This document shows positions 16,685 to 49,330 of a stretch of 64,000 bases of DNA, piece by piece. The notes beneath the pieces were generated by a model. The model made no database searches, had not been told where the DNA came from, and was given only the letters and a program-made list of their open reading frames with translations. The stretch spans positions 1 to 64,000 of the forward strand of contig NZ_MRST01000027.1 in NCBI RefSeq assembly GCF_001902145.1. The letters are read 5' to 3'. The stretch is from Pseudomonas fluorescens. Its GTDB lineage: Bacteria > Pseudomonadota > Gammaproteobacteria > Pseudomonadales > Pseudomonadaceae. A program made the position numbers and the translations under genes. Positions within the stretch are counted from its first letter, which is position 1. Each line of letters opens with the position of its first letter.

Positions 16685-16993
16685 ATGAAACGCCAACTCT
16701 TGCTTAGCCTCGCTTTCTCGGTACTCGCTGCAAACGCTTTTGCCCACCCGGTTGTCGCTGAAGGCGGCGCGGATCGCCTGATAGAAACCCGTGTCGCCGA
16801 AGGTGGCGCGGATCGTCTGCAAGAACGTGGTTTGGCTGAAGGCGGTGCTGATCGCCTGCAGGAACGTGGCCTGGCTGAAGGCGGTGCCGATCGTCTGCAG
16901 GAACGTGGCCTGGCTGAAGGCGGTGCCGATCGCCTGCAGGAACGTGGCCTGGCTGAAGGTGGTGCCGAGCGTCTGCTGAGCACCCACGTATAA
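16685..16993 (+). CDS. Secreted or periplasmic tandem-repeat peptide (six 13-residue repeats)
   Basis: 102 residues. Residues 1-20 form a clear Sec signal peptide ending ANAFA. The rest is six tandem 13-residue units with consensus LAEGGADRLQERG (first VAEGGADRLIETR, last LAEGGAERLLSTH), encoded by near-identical 39-bp repeats from 16754 to 16987. The middle four units are almost identical at DNA level, which suggests recent expansion or concerted evolution. No cysteine and no known domain. ATG 16685 has GGAG upstream. A strong terminator follows, so it is a stand-alone transcription unit. It could be a repeat precursor cut into short peptides or a flexible surface or periplasmic protein; function unknown. 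Confidence 0.85.
   Translation: MKRQLLLSLAFSVLAANAFAHPVVAEGGADRLIETRVAEGGADRLQERGLAEGGADRLQERGLAEGGADRLQERGLAEGGADRLQERGLAEGGAERLLSTHV
16754..16987 (+). repeat. Six tandem 39-bp coding repeats
   Basis: Six in-frame 39-bp units encode the AEGGADRLQERG-type repeat. Units 3 to 5 are nearly identical at DNA level, which makes the array prone to slippage and copy-number change. Confidence 0.9.
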
Positions 16994-17018
16994 CCCCGCA
17001 CTGTTGGCGGGACACCCC

Positions 17019-17046
17019 AAACCGGCCTGATCAGCCGGTTTTTTTT
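17019..17046 (+). terminator. Rho-independent terminator
   Basis: AAACCGGC at 17019-17026 pairs with GCCGGTTT at 17034-17041, and a run of T follows to 17046. It ends the tandem-repeat peptide gene. Confidence 0.92.
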
Positions 17047-17102
17047 CGTCTTCGATTTGCCTGGGTATCCACACAATGTCGACTGAAGCGATAAGCCGTG
17101 CC

Positions 17103-17573
17103 TCAACCCGGCAGCGGGATCACTCGCAGCGGCCGCACCGACTTGTAGGAAAAACTCGAATAGATCTCCTTGACGCAAGGCAAGGTCTGCAAGACCTCTC
17201 GGGCAAACTCACCGAACGATTCCAGGTCCTTGGCCACCACTTCCAGCAAAAAATCATAGCGCCCAGAGACGTTATGGCACGCCACAATTTCTGGAATGGC
17301 CAACAGTCGTTGCTCGAACGCCCGGGCAATTTCCTGGGTGTGGCTTTCCATCATGATGCTGACAAACGCGGTCACCCCGTAGCCCAGTGCCTTGGGCGAG
17401 AGAATCGCCTGGTAGCCACTGATCACCCCACTTTCTTCCAAGGTGCGCACCCGACGCCAGCACGGTGAAGTGGTAAGAGCCACCCGCTCGGCCAACTCGG
17501 CCACGGTCAGGCGGGCATTGCCCTGCAACGCGTTCAAAAGGGCTTTATCGGTGCGGTCCAGTTTGATGGGCAT
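17103..17573 (-). CDS. mdeR: Lrp/AsnC-family regulator of the methionine gamma-lyase gene
   Basis: 156 residues. The N-terminal HTH (residues 5-65, LTVAELAERVALTTSPCWRR) and C-terminal RAM domain (70-150) are typical of Lrp/AsnC. It is divergent from and adjacent to mdeA, the same arrangement as mdeR-mdeA in P. putida, where MdeR activates mdeA in response to sulfur amino acids. The 123-bp intergenic region should hold the operators. The symbol rests on synteny with mdeA plus family. Confidence 0.88.
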   Translation of the reverse strand: MPIKLDRTDKALLNALQGNARLTVAELAERVALTTSPCWRRVRTLEESGVISGYQAILSPKALGYGVTAFVSIMMESHTQEIARAFEQRLLAIPEIVACHNVSGRYDFLLEVVAKDLESFGEFAREVLQTLPCVKEIYSSFSYKSVRPLRVIPLPG

Positions 17574-17696
17574 AACGTGCCTCTAATCGTTATTTTTATC
17601 GGTGTTTGATCCACAAACGCGGGTTTTTCCGGGCTTTTTTGCAAGGTTCATCTGTGGTTATGAGCATAGCATTGTAGGAAATAAGGAGCGCCCGAC

Positions 17697-18941
17697 ATGC
17701 ACAATAAACACACCACATTCGGCTTTTCCACCCGAGCCATACACCACGGCTATAACCCCCAGGACCACCACGGCGCACTCGTCCCGCCGATCTATCTGTC
17801 GGCCACCTTCGCCTTTCCCACCGTCGAATACGGCGCCGCCTGCTTTGCCGGCGAAGCCAGCGGCCACTTCTACACGCGCATTTCCAACCCGACCCTGGCC
17901 CTGCTGGAGTCACGCATGGCCAGCCTGGAAAACGGCGAGGCCGCCGTAGCGTTCAGCTCCGGCATGGGCGCGATTGCCGCGACGTTCTGGACCCTGTTGC
18001 GCCCGGGCGACGAGATCATCGTCAGCCAGACGCTCTATGGTTGTACCTTCGCCCTGCTGCACCACGGCCTGAGCGAATTCGGCATCAAGGTGCGGCATGT
18101 CGACCTGACCGACCTCACCGCCCTGCAAGCAGCGTTCTCCCCGGCCACCCGCATGCTCTACTGCGAGACCCCGGCCAACCCCAACCTGCGCCTGATCGAC
18201 ATCGCCGCCGTGGCCGAGTTGGCTCATCAGCAACCCAATATCACCGTGGTGGTCGATAACACTTATTGCACCCCCTATCTGCAACGTCCCCTGGAACTGG
18301 GCGCCGATGTGGTGGTGCACTCGGCCACCAAATACCTCAGTGGCCACGGCGACATCACCGCAGGTATCGCGGTGAGCAACCAGGCCCTGGCGCAGCGCAT
18401 TCGCCTGCAAGGGCTCAAGGACCTGACCGGCGCGGTGATGTCGCCCCAGGACGCCGCGTTGCTGATGCGCGGCCTCAAGACCCTGGGCCTGCGCATGGAC
18501 CGCCATTGCAGCAACGCCCAAGCGGTGGCTGAGGCGTTGCAGGCGCACCCTGCGGTGCAGTGGGTAACCTACCCCGGTCTGCGTTCTTTCCCACAATACG
18601 AACTGGCAAACCGGCAAATGAAACTGCCCGGCGGCATGATCGCCTTTGAACTCAAGGGCGGCATCGAAACCGGCCAGCGCTTCATGAACGCACTGCAACT
18701 GTTCACCCGCGCAGTCAGCCTGGGGGATGCCGAATCACTGGCCCAACACCCGGCGAGCATGACCCACTCCACCTACACCCCCGAGCAACGGGCGCAGCAC
18801 GGTATCAGCGAGGGTCTGGTGCGTTTGTCGGTGGGACTTGAAGACGTCGCCGACCTGCTGGCCGATATCCAACAGGCCCTGGCCAAGTGCAGCGCGGCCG
18901 ACCTGCGGCCCATTGCGACAGCGGCGTATGCGATGAAATAG
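17697..18941 (+). CDS. mdeA: L-methionine gamma-lyase
   Basis: 414 residues, a Cys/Met-metabolism PLP enzyme. It closely resembles P. putida MdeA along its length: STRAIHHGY opening, the active-site Cys116 in TLYGCTFA that marks true methionine gamma-lyases, and the PLP lysine at about 212 (SATKYLSGHGD). It splits methionine into methanethiol, 2-oxobutyrate and ammonia in the cytosol. The ATG has AAGGAG eight bases upstream. The C-terminus is about 15 residues longer than in P. putida. It is divergent from mdeR. Confidence 0.95.
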   Translation: MHNKHTTFGFSTRAIHHGYNPQDHHGALVPPIYLSATFAFPTVEYGAACFAGEASGHFYTRISNPTLALLESRMASLENGEAAVAFSSGMGAIAATFWTLLRPGDEIIVSQTLYGCTFALLHHGLSEFGIKVRHVDLTDLTALQAAFSPATRMLYCETPANPNLRLIDIAAVAELAHQQPNITVVVDNTYCTPYLQRPLELGADVVVHSATKYLSGHGDITAGIAVSNQALAQRIRLQGLKDLTGAVMSPQDAALLMRGLKTLGLRMDRHCSNAQAVAEALQAHPAVQWVTYPGLRSFPQYELANRQMKLPGGMIAFELKGGIETGQRFMNALQLFTRAVSLGDAESLAQHPASMTHSTYTPEQRAQHGISEGLVRLSVGLEDVADLLADIQQALAKCSAADLRPIATAAYAMK

Positions 18942-18972
18942 CGTCCAACCCCATGGGTTATGCGGTGCCTGG

Positions 18973-19000
18973 GCGGCGGTCGGAAGGATCCGACTGCCGC
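18973..19000 (+). terminator. Hairpin terminator after mdeA
   Basis: GCGGCGGTCGGA at 18973-18984 pairs with TCCGACTGCCGC at 18989-19000 (one G-T pair, loop AGGA). The T-rich run starts only about 8 bases later, so efficiency is uncertain. Confidence 0.6.
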
Positions 19001-19157
19001 TCTGCCTGTTTAATGTTTTTTTCGCAGATTGGATCCCCCTCCTTTAGCCAGCCTGTACTAGCATGTCAGCGGCGGGACGCACTATCACTGCAGGTTATTC
19101 ACATTAGTTACCTTCTTAACCCCCGTCGCTATAAGGCCCAATACCTGCACGAAACTC

Positions 19158-19841
19158 ATGGACGATATGATGAACTCACACCTGTTCCCACAGATAGGCA
19201 AGGTCATCGCCAGCACCGGCAGCCGCCATTTCCCACGCATGCTGCATGACCTGATCCTCACCCAATTGGCAGTAGACGCCACTCATATCACCCAATTGCA
19301 AGTCAGCCGCGAAGGCCTTGGCCGTCGCAAGATCAGCCCGGTGTACACCGATTCGGTGGCGGCCCTGGGCAGCGAGCAACTCGCCGCACAACTGCACCTC
19401 ACGCGCCGCAAGGACGATGTGCGCTATGTACTGTCGGTGTATCGCTCGCACCCGTCCGACAGCTTTTCCGCGCAAGAACGCAGCATGCTCCAGGACTTCT
19501 CCACGCTGTTGCTGCCCATGGTGGAAAAACACATCACCGCGCTGCAGCCATCGCTCCCGGACAGCCCGTGCGCAGTGCCTCAACACCAGGGCATCGACAC
19601 CTTGCGCCGACGCATCCAGGAGCGCCTGCTGCAATCGGGGCTGACCTTGTCCAACCGTGAACTGGAGGTGTGCGTAGGCCTGCTGGCCGGGCGCACCGCG
19701 CCGGAGTTGGCCGAGCAACTGGCGTTGAAGGTCAACACCATCGAGAGCTACCTCAAGCGTGCGGCGATCAAGTTGGGGATCAGCGGGCGGCATTCGTTGT
19801 TGCGGTGGATGTACTCGACCGAGTCTGACACGGCCCTGTAA
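19158..19841 (+). CDS. viscBCR: LuxR-type regulator of the lipopeptide cluster
   Basis: 227 residues. The C-terminal 60 residues are a LuxR/GerE HTH (LTLSNRELEVCVGLLAGRTA, VNTIESYLKRAAIKLG). The N-terminal 150 residues do not show an obvious autoinducer-binding domain. LuxR regulators of this type flank Pseudomonas lipopeptide clusters; in the viscosin and massetolide loci one lies beyond macAB and is needed for NRPS expression. It is convergent with macB, 47 bp apart. The start could be 19158, 19167 or 19170; GGAC lies close to the latter two. The symbol follows locus position, not a database match. Confidence 0.85.
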   Translation: MDDMMNSHLFPQIGKVIASTGSRHFPRMLHDLILTQLAVDATHITQLQVSREGLGRRKISPVYTDSVAALGSEQLAAQLHLTRRKDDVRYVLSVYRSHPSDSFSAQERSMLQDFSTLLLPMVEKHITALQPSLPDSPCAVPQHQGIDTLRRRIQERLLQSGLTLSNRELEVCVGLLAGRTAPELAEQLALKVNTIESYLKRAAIKLGISGRHSLLRWMYSTESDTAL

Positions 19842-19855
19842 GCCAAGCAAAAATG

Positions 19856-19888
19856 CCCTGTGGGAGCCGGCTTGCCAGCTCCCACAGA
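19856..19888. repeat. REP hairpin between convergent genes
   Basis: CTGTGGGAGC, a short centre, then GCTCCCACAG form a compact palindrome right after the LuxR stop and before the macB stop. It is REP-like and is positioned to act as a two-way transcription stop. Confidence 0.65.
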
Positions 19889-21847
19889 TCAGTCCCGGGC
19901 CAATGCCTCTATCGGGTCCAACCGCGCCGCATTCCGCGCCGGTACAAAACCAAACACAATGCCGATCAACGTCGAACAGGCAAACGCGGTAATGATCGAG
20001 CCCACCGAAAACACCATCTCCCACTCCTTCACAAACAGCGAAAACAGGTAGCCAATGGCGTAGGACAACGAGATCCCGATGATCCCGCCGATCAGGCACA
20101 CCATCACCGCCTCCACCAGAAACTGCTGACGAATATCCGATTGCCGCGCCCCCACCGCCATGCGAATCCCGATTTCACGGGTGCGCTCGGTGACCGACAC
20201 CAGCATGATATTCATCACGCCAATGCCGCCCACCAGCAAGGAAATCACCGCAATCAACGACAGCAGCAGCGCCAGGGAGCGGCTGGTTTTCTGCACCGTC
20301 TGCATGATGCTGTCGAGGTTATTGGTGAAGAAATCCTTGGTGCCGTGGCGTTGCAGCATGAGCTTATTGACGTTGTCTTCCACCACCTTGCTCGGCTGGC
20401 CGTCCTTGATGCGCACGGTGATGCTGTCCAGATGACGCTGGCCCAGCAGACGGCCCGCCGCGGTTTCGTACGGCACCCACACGTTCAGGGCCTTGCTGGC
20501 GGCGAACATGTTTTTATTGTCCGCCGTCACGCCGATCACCGTGCACGGCAGGTTGCCTATCAGGATCACCTGGCCCAGCGGGTCGATGTTGGGCCCGAAC
20601 AGGCGCTGGCGGGTATTGTGGTCGATCACCACCACCTGGGCCTGGCGCCGTGCATCGCTTTCGCTGAAGGCAATGCCGGCTTCAAGCTTGAGGCCCTTGA
20701 CCTTGAAGTAGCGATCGCTGACGCCATTGACCTGGGCATCCAGGTCGATATTGCCGTAGCGCAACAACAGGTTGCGCCCCACCACCGGCGTGGCGCTGTC
20801 GACGTAATACAGCTGGTTCAGCGCCTCCACATCCGACGGCATCAAGGTCTCGATGGCCGAGGCACGGCTGTCGCCAAAACTGGTGCCGGAAAAGATATCG
20901 ATGGTGTTGCTGCCGATCGCCTGGATGTCCTTGAGCACATAGCGCTTGGCGCCTTCGCCGATGGCCGAGATCGACACCACCGAGGTGATGCCGATGACAA
21001 TCCCGAGCATGGTCAGCAAGGTACGCATGCGGTGGGAGATCAGCGCCACCCACGCCATGTTGAATGCTTCCTTGAACAACCCCAGGTTCGCCACCAGGCG
21101 CCGCGCCCCGCTGCGTCGGGGCTCGACCGGCGCCTCGACGGGCAATTCCAGGCCGACGCTGTCGTTGGCCTTGTCGCTGATGATCTCGCCATCACACACC
21201 TCGACAATGCGCTGGGCGTTCGCCGCGACCTTGGGGTCGTGGGTGACGATAATCACCGTGTGCCCCGCCGCATGCAGCTCGGCGAGGATGCGCATCACCT
21301 CCTTGCCGCTGTGGGTGTCGAGGGCGCCGGTGGGTTCATCGGCCAGGATCACTTCACCGCCATTCATCAAGGCCCGCGCAATACTCACCCGCTGCTGTTG
21401 CCCGCCAGACAGTTGGCTGGGCCGATGGCTGGTGTGGCCCGACAGGCCCAGGCGTGCCAGCAGTTCCCCGGCGCGGCTATGGCGCTGGCTTTGCGGGGTG
21501 CCGGCGTAGATCGCCGGCATTTCCACGTTGTGCAAAGCGCTCAAGTGCGCGAGCAAATGGTAACGCTGGAAGATAAACCCGAAGTAATCGCGCCGCAGCT
21601 CTGCCAGTTGCTCATCGCCCAGGGAGCGGGTTTCGATGCCATTGATCTTGTAGCTGCCGGCGGTGGCGTAATCCAGGCCACCGAGGATGTTCATCAGGGT
21701 CGATTTACCCGAACCGGAGGCGCCGATAATCGCCAGCATTTCCCCGGCATGGATGGTCAGGTCGATGCCCTTGAGCGCGATGAATTCACGCTCGCCGGCC
21801 ATGAAGCTGCGGGTGATGCCCTTGAGTTCCAACAGAGGCTGGGTCAT
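19889..21847 (-). CDS. macB: MacB-type ABC exporter (ATPase-permease fusion) for the lipopeptide
   Basis: 652 residues. The N-terminal ATPase (1-230) has Walker A GASGSGKST at 42-50, the signature LSGGQQQRVSIARAL and Walker B VILADEPTGALD. The membrane part has one helix near 275-295, a large periplasmic domain and three C-terminal helices (about 525-640), the MacB topology. With MacA and an outer-membrane channel such as TolC it should export the lipopeptide. It starts 3 bp after the macA stop. In the related massetolide and arthrofactin systems the flanking macAB pair contributes to secretion. Confidence 0.93.
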   Translation of the reverse strand: MTQPLLELKGITRSFMAGEREFIALKGIDLTIHAGEMLAIIGASGSGKSTLMNILGGLDYATAGSYKINGIETRSLGDEQLAELRRDYFGFIFQRYHLLAHLSALHNVEMPAIYAGTPQSQRHSRAGELLARLGLSGHTSHRPSQLSGGQQQRVSIARALMNGGEVILADEPTGALDTHSGKEVMRILAELHAAGHTVIIVTHDPKVAANAQRIVEVCDGEIISDKANDSVGLELPVEAPVEPRRSGARRLVANLGLFKEAFNMAWVALISHRMRTLLTMLGIVIGITSVVSISAIGEGAKRYVLKDIQAIGSNTIDIFSGTSFGDSRASAIETLMPSDVEALNQLYYVDSATPVVGRNLLLRYGNIDLDAQVNGVSDRYFKVKGLKLEAGIAFSESDARRQAQVVVIDHNTRQRLFGPNIDPLGQVILIGNLPCTVIGVTADNKNMFAASKALNVWVPYETAAGRLLGQRHLDSITVRIKDGQPSKVVEDNVNKLMLQRHGTKDFFTNNLDSIMQTVQKTSRSLALLLSLIAVISLLVGGIGVMNIMLVSVTERTREIGIRMAVGARQSDIRQQFLVEAVMVCLIGGIIGISLSYAIGYLFSLFVKEWEMVFSVGSIITAFACSTLIGIVFGFVPARNAARLDPIEALARD

Positions 21848-21850
21848 GAC

Positions 21851-23002
21851 TCAACTCCCCGCCACGGCAGGTGTAGCATCGCCGATCACCACGGTGTCGC
21901 CCTCGGCCAGGCCGTCAAGGATCTGCACCTTGACGTTGTTATTGATACCGGTCTTCACCGTGCGGGCGACCGCCTTGCCCTTGGCATCCAGCACCCGCAC
22001 TTCGTAGCGGCCATCGGCATTGCGCACGCCCAGCGCCGCCACGGGCACCATCAGCGCGGCCTGGGCGGTGTCGAGCACGATGCGCACCTGGGCGGTCATG
22101 GCGATGCGCAGGCGGTGGTCGGGGTTGGGTACGTCGAACAACGCGTTGTAAAACACCGCGGTGTTTTGCTTCGGCGTGCCGGCGGTCTGGGTTTCCAGGA
22201 AGTTCTGCGGCGCCGGCTCGGTGCCGCGCAGCTTGGCGTAATAGCGCTTGTCCGCCTCGCCAAGGATGGTGAAGTACACCTGCTGGCCGGGGCTGATATG
22301 AATCACATCCGCTTCCGACACTTGGGCCTTGACGGTCATGGTGTCCAGGTCTGCCAGCTTGAGCAGCACGGGCGCCAACTGGCTGGCGATCACGGTCTGG
22401 CCTTCCTGGGTGACAATGCCCACCACGTCGCCGTCGATGGGCGCGTTGATGCGGGTATAGGCCAGGTTGACCTTGGCGGTGTCGATCTGGATGTGCGCGC
22501 TTTTGATCTGCGCGTCCAGGGACAGCAGGTTGGCCTGCTGCACCTGGTAGGTCGACTCGGCGTCTTCGAAATCCTGGCGTGACACCGACTCATCGGCCTG
22601 CAAACCCTTGTAGCGCTCATACACGGACTTGGCCTGCTTGAGCTGCGCGGCTGTCGCCCGGCGTTGGGCCTGGAGGTTTTCTTCATCGACCTGGGCTTTG
22701 CGCAGGGTGTTCTGCAGGATCAAGGGGTCGATTTCGGCCAGCCATTGGCCCTTCTTTACCTTGTCACCGACTTTGACTTTCAGCGACTTGAGCTGGCCAG
22801 AGACCTGGGCGCCGACGTCGACTTGTTTGACGCCTTCGAGCAGGCCGGTGGCCAATACCGCGTTTTCGATATCGCCGCGTTCGGCGGTAGCGGTGAGGTA
22901 TTGGGGGGCGTCGGCGGGGGCGTTTACGGTGTAGATGGCCAGGCCGATTACGACGGCCACTGAAGCCAGAATGCCGATTTTGCGGAATTTAGACGTTTGC
23001 AT
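21851..23002 (-). CDS. macA: MacA-type periplasmic adaptor protein
   Basis: About 383 residues. An N-terminal signal anchor (FRKIGILASVAVVIGLAIY) is followed by the membrane-fusion layout: biotinyl-lipoyl half motifs (DVGAQVSGQLKSL and INAPIDGDVVGI) flanking a coiled-coil hairpin, then beta-barrel domains. It couples MacB to an outer-membrane channel. ATG 23002 (MQTSKFRKIG) has AAGAAG upstream; a TTG at 23026 would add eight residues. Unlike a tight operon, 1.7 kb of repeats separates it from the NRPS gene upstream. Confidence 0.92.
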   Translation of the reverse strand: MQTSKFRKIGILASVAVVIGLAIYTVNAPADAPQYLTATAERGDIENAVLATGLLEGVKQVDVGAQVSGQLKSLKVKVGDKVKKGQWLAEIDPLILQNTLRKAQVDEENLQAQRRATAAQLKQAKSVYERYKGLQADESVSRQDFEDAESTYQVQQANLLSLDAQIKSAHIQIDTAKVNLAYTRINAPIDGDVVGIVTQEGQTVIASQLAPVLLKLADLDTMTVKAQVSEADVIHISPGQQVYFTILGEADKRYYAKLRGTEPAPQNFLETQTAGTPKQNTAVFYNALFDVPNPDHRLRIAMTAQVRIVLDTAQAALMVPVAALGVRNADGRYEVRVLDAKGKAVARTVKTGINNNVKVQILDGLAEGDTVVIGDATPAVAGS

Positions 23003-23103
23003 GGTTGGCTTCTTGATTGAGTACAAATATGGTTGCGCGCTGACGCTGGCCTGGGTAAAGACCTGACAGCCGACCCCTATCTACCTGACGCTCCTCGGTC
23101 CAA

Positions 23104-23135
23104 ATGTGGGAGCTGGCTTGCCTGCGATGGCGACC
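23104..23135. repeat. REP palindrome
   Basis: TGTGGGAGCTGGCTTGCCTG followed by CGATGGCGACC, a REP variant at the start of the first duplicated block. Confidence 0.65.
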
Positions 23136-23166
23136 TTCTGGTCGACCATTTAGTTGGGTTGGAATG

Positions 23167-23482
23167 AGTACATATCCATTCCTGCGGCAACGGCCGCCTA
23201 TGGTTCCGCTCTTACAGCGGCTCACTTTTGAAAAGCGCAAAAGTAAGCAAAACGCTCTTGCCCCACCACTCGGCACCTCGCTTGGGCTCGGTGTGCCCGT
23301 AATCCGCCAGTGATTTGGGGGGCCGCCGCCACGCGCCATCCATGGCGCGGGGCGGCTAAACCGGCATCCCTGCCGGTTTACCCCCCAAATCCCTGTCGAA
23401 TTCCGGCCAGCGTGGTTTAACGGGGCGCTTAAGATCAAAGGCAGATCAAGATCAAGAGCCGCTCGCTTCGCATCGTGGTTAC
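23167..23482 (-). repeat. Long structured intergenic repeat, copy B1
   Basis: Minus-oriented copy, from GTACATATCC at its distal end to GGTAAC at its proximal end. It carries the same loop variants as copies C1 and E (AAACCGGC/GCCGGTTT, CGCGCC/GGCGCG). Confidence 0.85.
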
Positions 23483-23550
23483 GGGGGGCAGGTTTGCCCC
23501 CAAATATCTTACTGAGCTCACCCTCAAAAACCGGTCGGCTATAAGGCCGT

Positions 23551-23718
23551 CGCGCTCTGCTTTTGATCTGAAATCGCCCCGTTAAACCACGCTGGCCGAA
23601 CGCAGGTTTTGCAGCGTGGTGGGGCGAAGGCCTTTTGGTTACTTTTGGGCCTTTCCAAAAGTGACCCGCTGTAAGAGCGGAACCATAAGTGGCCGTTACC
23701 GCAGGAATGGATATGTAC
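23551..23718 (+). repeat. Long structured intergenic repeat, copy B2 (internal deletion)
   Basis: Plus-oriented copy lacking about 114 bp of the central hairpins compared with copy C2. The junction lies at a GTGG present at both ends of the deleted part. The conserved start block and the 3' hairpins remain. Confidence 0.8.
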
Positions 23719-23781
23719 GCAGACAGACCGCTATCGCAGCATAGGTATCTACACAACTTGGGTGCGACGCTGGACCTGTGG

Positions 23782-23807
23782 TGAGGGAGCTTGCTCCCGT
23801 GACGGAC
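23782..23807. repeat. REP-like palindrome
   Basis: GAGGGAGCTTGCTCCCGTG, a REP-type palindrome with the centre GGGAGCTTGCTCCC, at the border between the two duplicated blocks. Confidence 0.6.
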
Positions 23808-23847
23808 TGACAGCCGCCCCCTATCTACCTGACGCTCCTCGGTCCAA

Positions 23848-23953
23848 ATGTGGGAGCTGGCTTGCCTGCGATGGCGGCCCGACAGCCGCCCCCCCTCTAC
23901 CGGACACCCCGCGATCAAACTGTGGGAGCGGGCTTGCTCGCGAAGACGGCCTT
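23848..23953. repeat. Two REP units in the second duplicated block
   Basis: TGTGGGAGCTGGCTTGCCTG near 23848 and GTGGGAGCGGGCTTGCTCGC near 23922, both in the same orientation. The second unit is absent from the first block. Confidence 0.65.
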
Positions 23954-23983
23954 CTGGTCGACCATTTAGTTGGGTTGGAATGA

Positions 23984-24293
23984 GTACATATCCATTCCTG
24001 CGGCAACGGCCGCCTATGGTTCCGCTCTTACAGCGGCTCACTTTTGAAAAGCGCAAAAGTAAGCAAAACGCTCTTGCCCCACCACTCGGCACCTCGCCCA
24101 GGCTCGGTGTGCCCGTAATCCGCCAGTGATTTGGGGGGCCGCCGCCACGCGCCATCCATGGCGCGGGGCGGCTAAACCGGCATCCCTGCCGGTTTACCCC
24201 CCAAATCCCTGTCGAATTCCGGCCAGCGTGGTTTAACGGGGCGCCTAAGATCAAAAGCAGAGCAAGAGCGGCTCGCTTCGCATCGTGGTTACC
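23984..24293 (-). repeat. Long structured intergenic repeat, copy C1
   Basis: Minus-oriented copy nearly identical to B1. It ends at GGTAACC on its own strand and faces copy C2 head to head across about 65 bp. Confidence 0.85.
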
Positions 24294-24360
24294 GGGGGCA
24301 TGCCTGCCCCCACATTCATCTCCGAGCCCGATCGCACCACCCGGTCGGCTATAAGGCCGC

Positions 24361-24642
24361 CGCGCTCTGCTTTTGATCTGAAATCGCCCCGTTAAACCAC
24401 GCTGGCCGAACGCAGGTTTTGCAGCGTGGGTAACCCGGCAGGACGCCGGGTTAGCCGCACTGGGCCAGGGATGGCCCATTGCGGCGGCCCACGCTGCAAA
24501 GCCTGCGTTCGGGCACACCGAGCCTAGGCGAGGTGCCGAGTGGTGGGGCGAAGGCCTTTTGGTTACTTTTGGGCCTTTCCAAAAGTGACCCGCTGTAAGA
24601 GCGGAACCATAAGTGGCCGTTACCGCAGCAATGGATATGTAC
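24361..24642 (+). repeat. Long structured intergenic repeat, copy C2
   Basis: Plus-oriented full copy. Its hairpin arms differ from those of copies C1 and E in paired fashion: TAACCCGGC with GCCGGGTTA, and TGGGCC with GGCCCA around the same AGGGAT loop. A REP unit follows at 24658-24686, just after the NRPS stop codon side. Confidence 0.85.
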
Positions 24643-24657
24643 GCAGACAGACTGCTA

Positions 24658-24686
24658 TCGCAAGCAAGCCAGCTCCCACACTTGGA
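24658..24686. repeat. REP palindrome
   Basis: ATCGCAAGCAAGCCAGCTCC followed by CACA, in the first 45 bp downstream of the NRPS stop codon. Confidence 0.6.
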
Positions 24687-24700
24687 TCGGTGCCCCCCCC

Positions 24701-48948
<24,248 letters not shown>

Positions 48949-49330
48949 GGGTAACCTGCCTGATAAGTCACGGTTGACGAGAATGTCCGTATTCAGTTTT
49001 GCCGCTTGGATCGGCAGTGCCGGGCGCCCGGGAAAAAATAGCGGGCGCAGCCGGGGCCTGGAGTGGGCATCCGGCAGGCTTGGAAAATTAAGGGATTTGC
49101 GCGGTGGGGGGTGACATGGGAAGCGGGGACAAGTGCCCGGCTGGATGGTTCCAGTCTTAACCGGATGCTGGCGGTGCCCCGTTCCTGTGGCGCCGATGCG
49201 TTTTTCAAGGCGGGCTTGCTGCCCAATGCAGTGGATGCCAAGGCGGTCCAGACCTGGCAGCCTTAGGGTAAACATGGTGCGCGGGACATGGTAAAACAGG
49301 AACCTTGCCCCTTTACCGGAGACCGCCGCC
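48949..49330 (-). promoter_or_regulatory. Intergenic region between divergent NRPS and tal genes
   Basis: 382 bp without a supported gene, which must hold the promoter for the two NRPS genes and the tal promoter. A perfect palindrome CCGGGCGCCCGG lies at 49020-49031, about 70 bp upstream of the NRPS start, next to an A run. I could not place a convincing -35/-10 pair or a lux-type box by eye. Confidence 0.5.

Larger units (their letters stand above)
23042..24690. repeat. Tandem duplication of a repeat-rich intergenic block (no gene)
   Basis: The gap between the NRPS stop and macA consists of two near-copies of one block, about 23042-23765 and 23766-24690. Shared landmarks are GACGCTGG, the run CCCCTATCTACCTGACGCTC, a REP, a minus-oriented and then a plus-oriented structured element. 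Each block thus contains a head-to-head pair. Apparent ORFs here, including one of 615 codons on the minus strand, come from the repeats and are not counted as genes. Confidence 0.8.

Noticed and set aside
16754..16987. The 39-bp tandem repeats considered as a CRISPR array
   Set aside because: The units are contiguous, in frame and without unique spacers, and encode a protein with a signal peptide.
19853..22582. A 909-codon plus-strand open frame opposite macB and macA
   Set aside because: A shadow of two clear transport genes with no domain of its own.
23042..24690. The repeat cluster considered as an insertion sequence or transposon remnant
   Set aside because: No transposase-like frame and no convincing target-site duplication. 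The paired copies and hairpins fit a non-autonomous structured element better.
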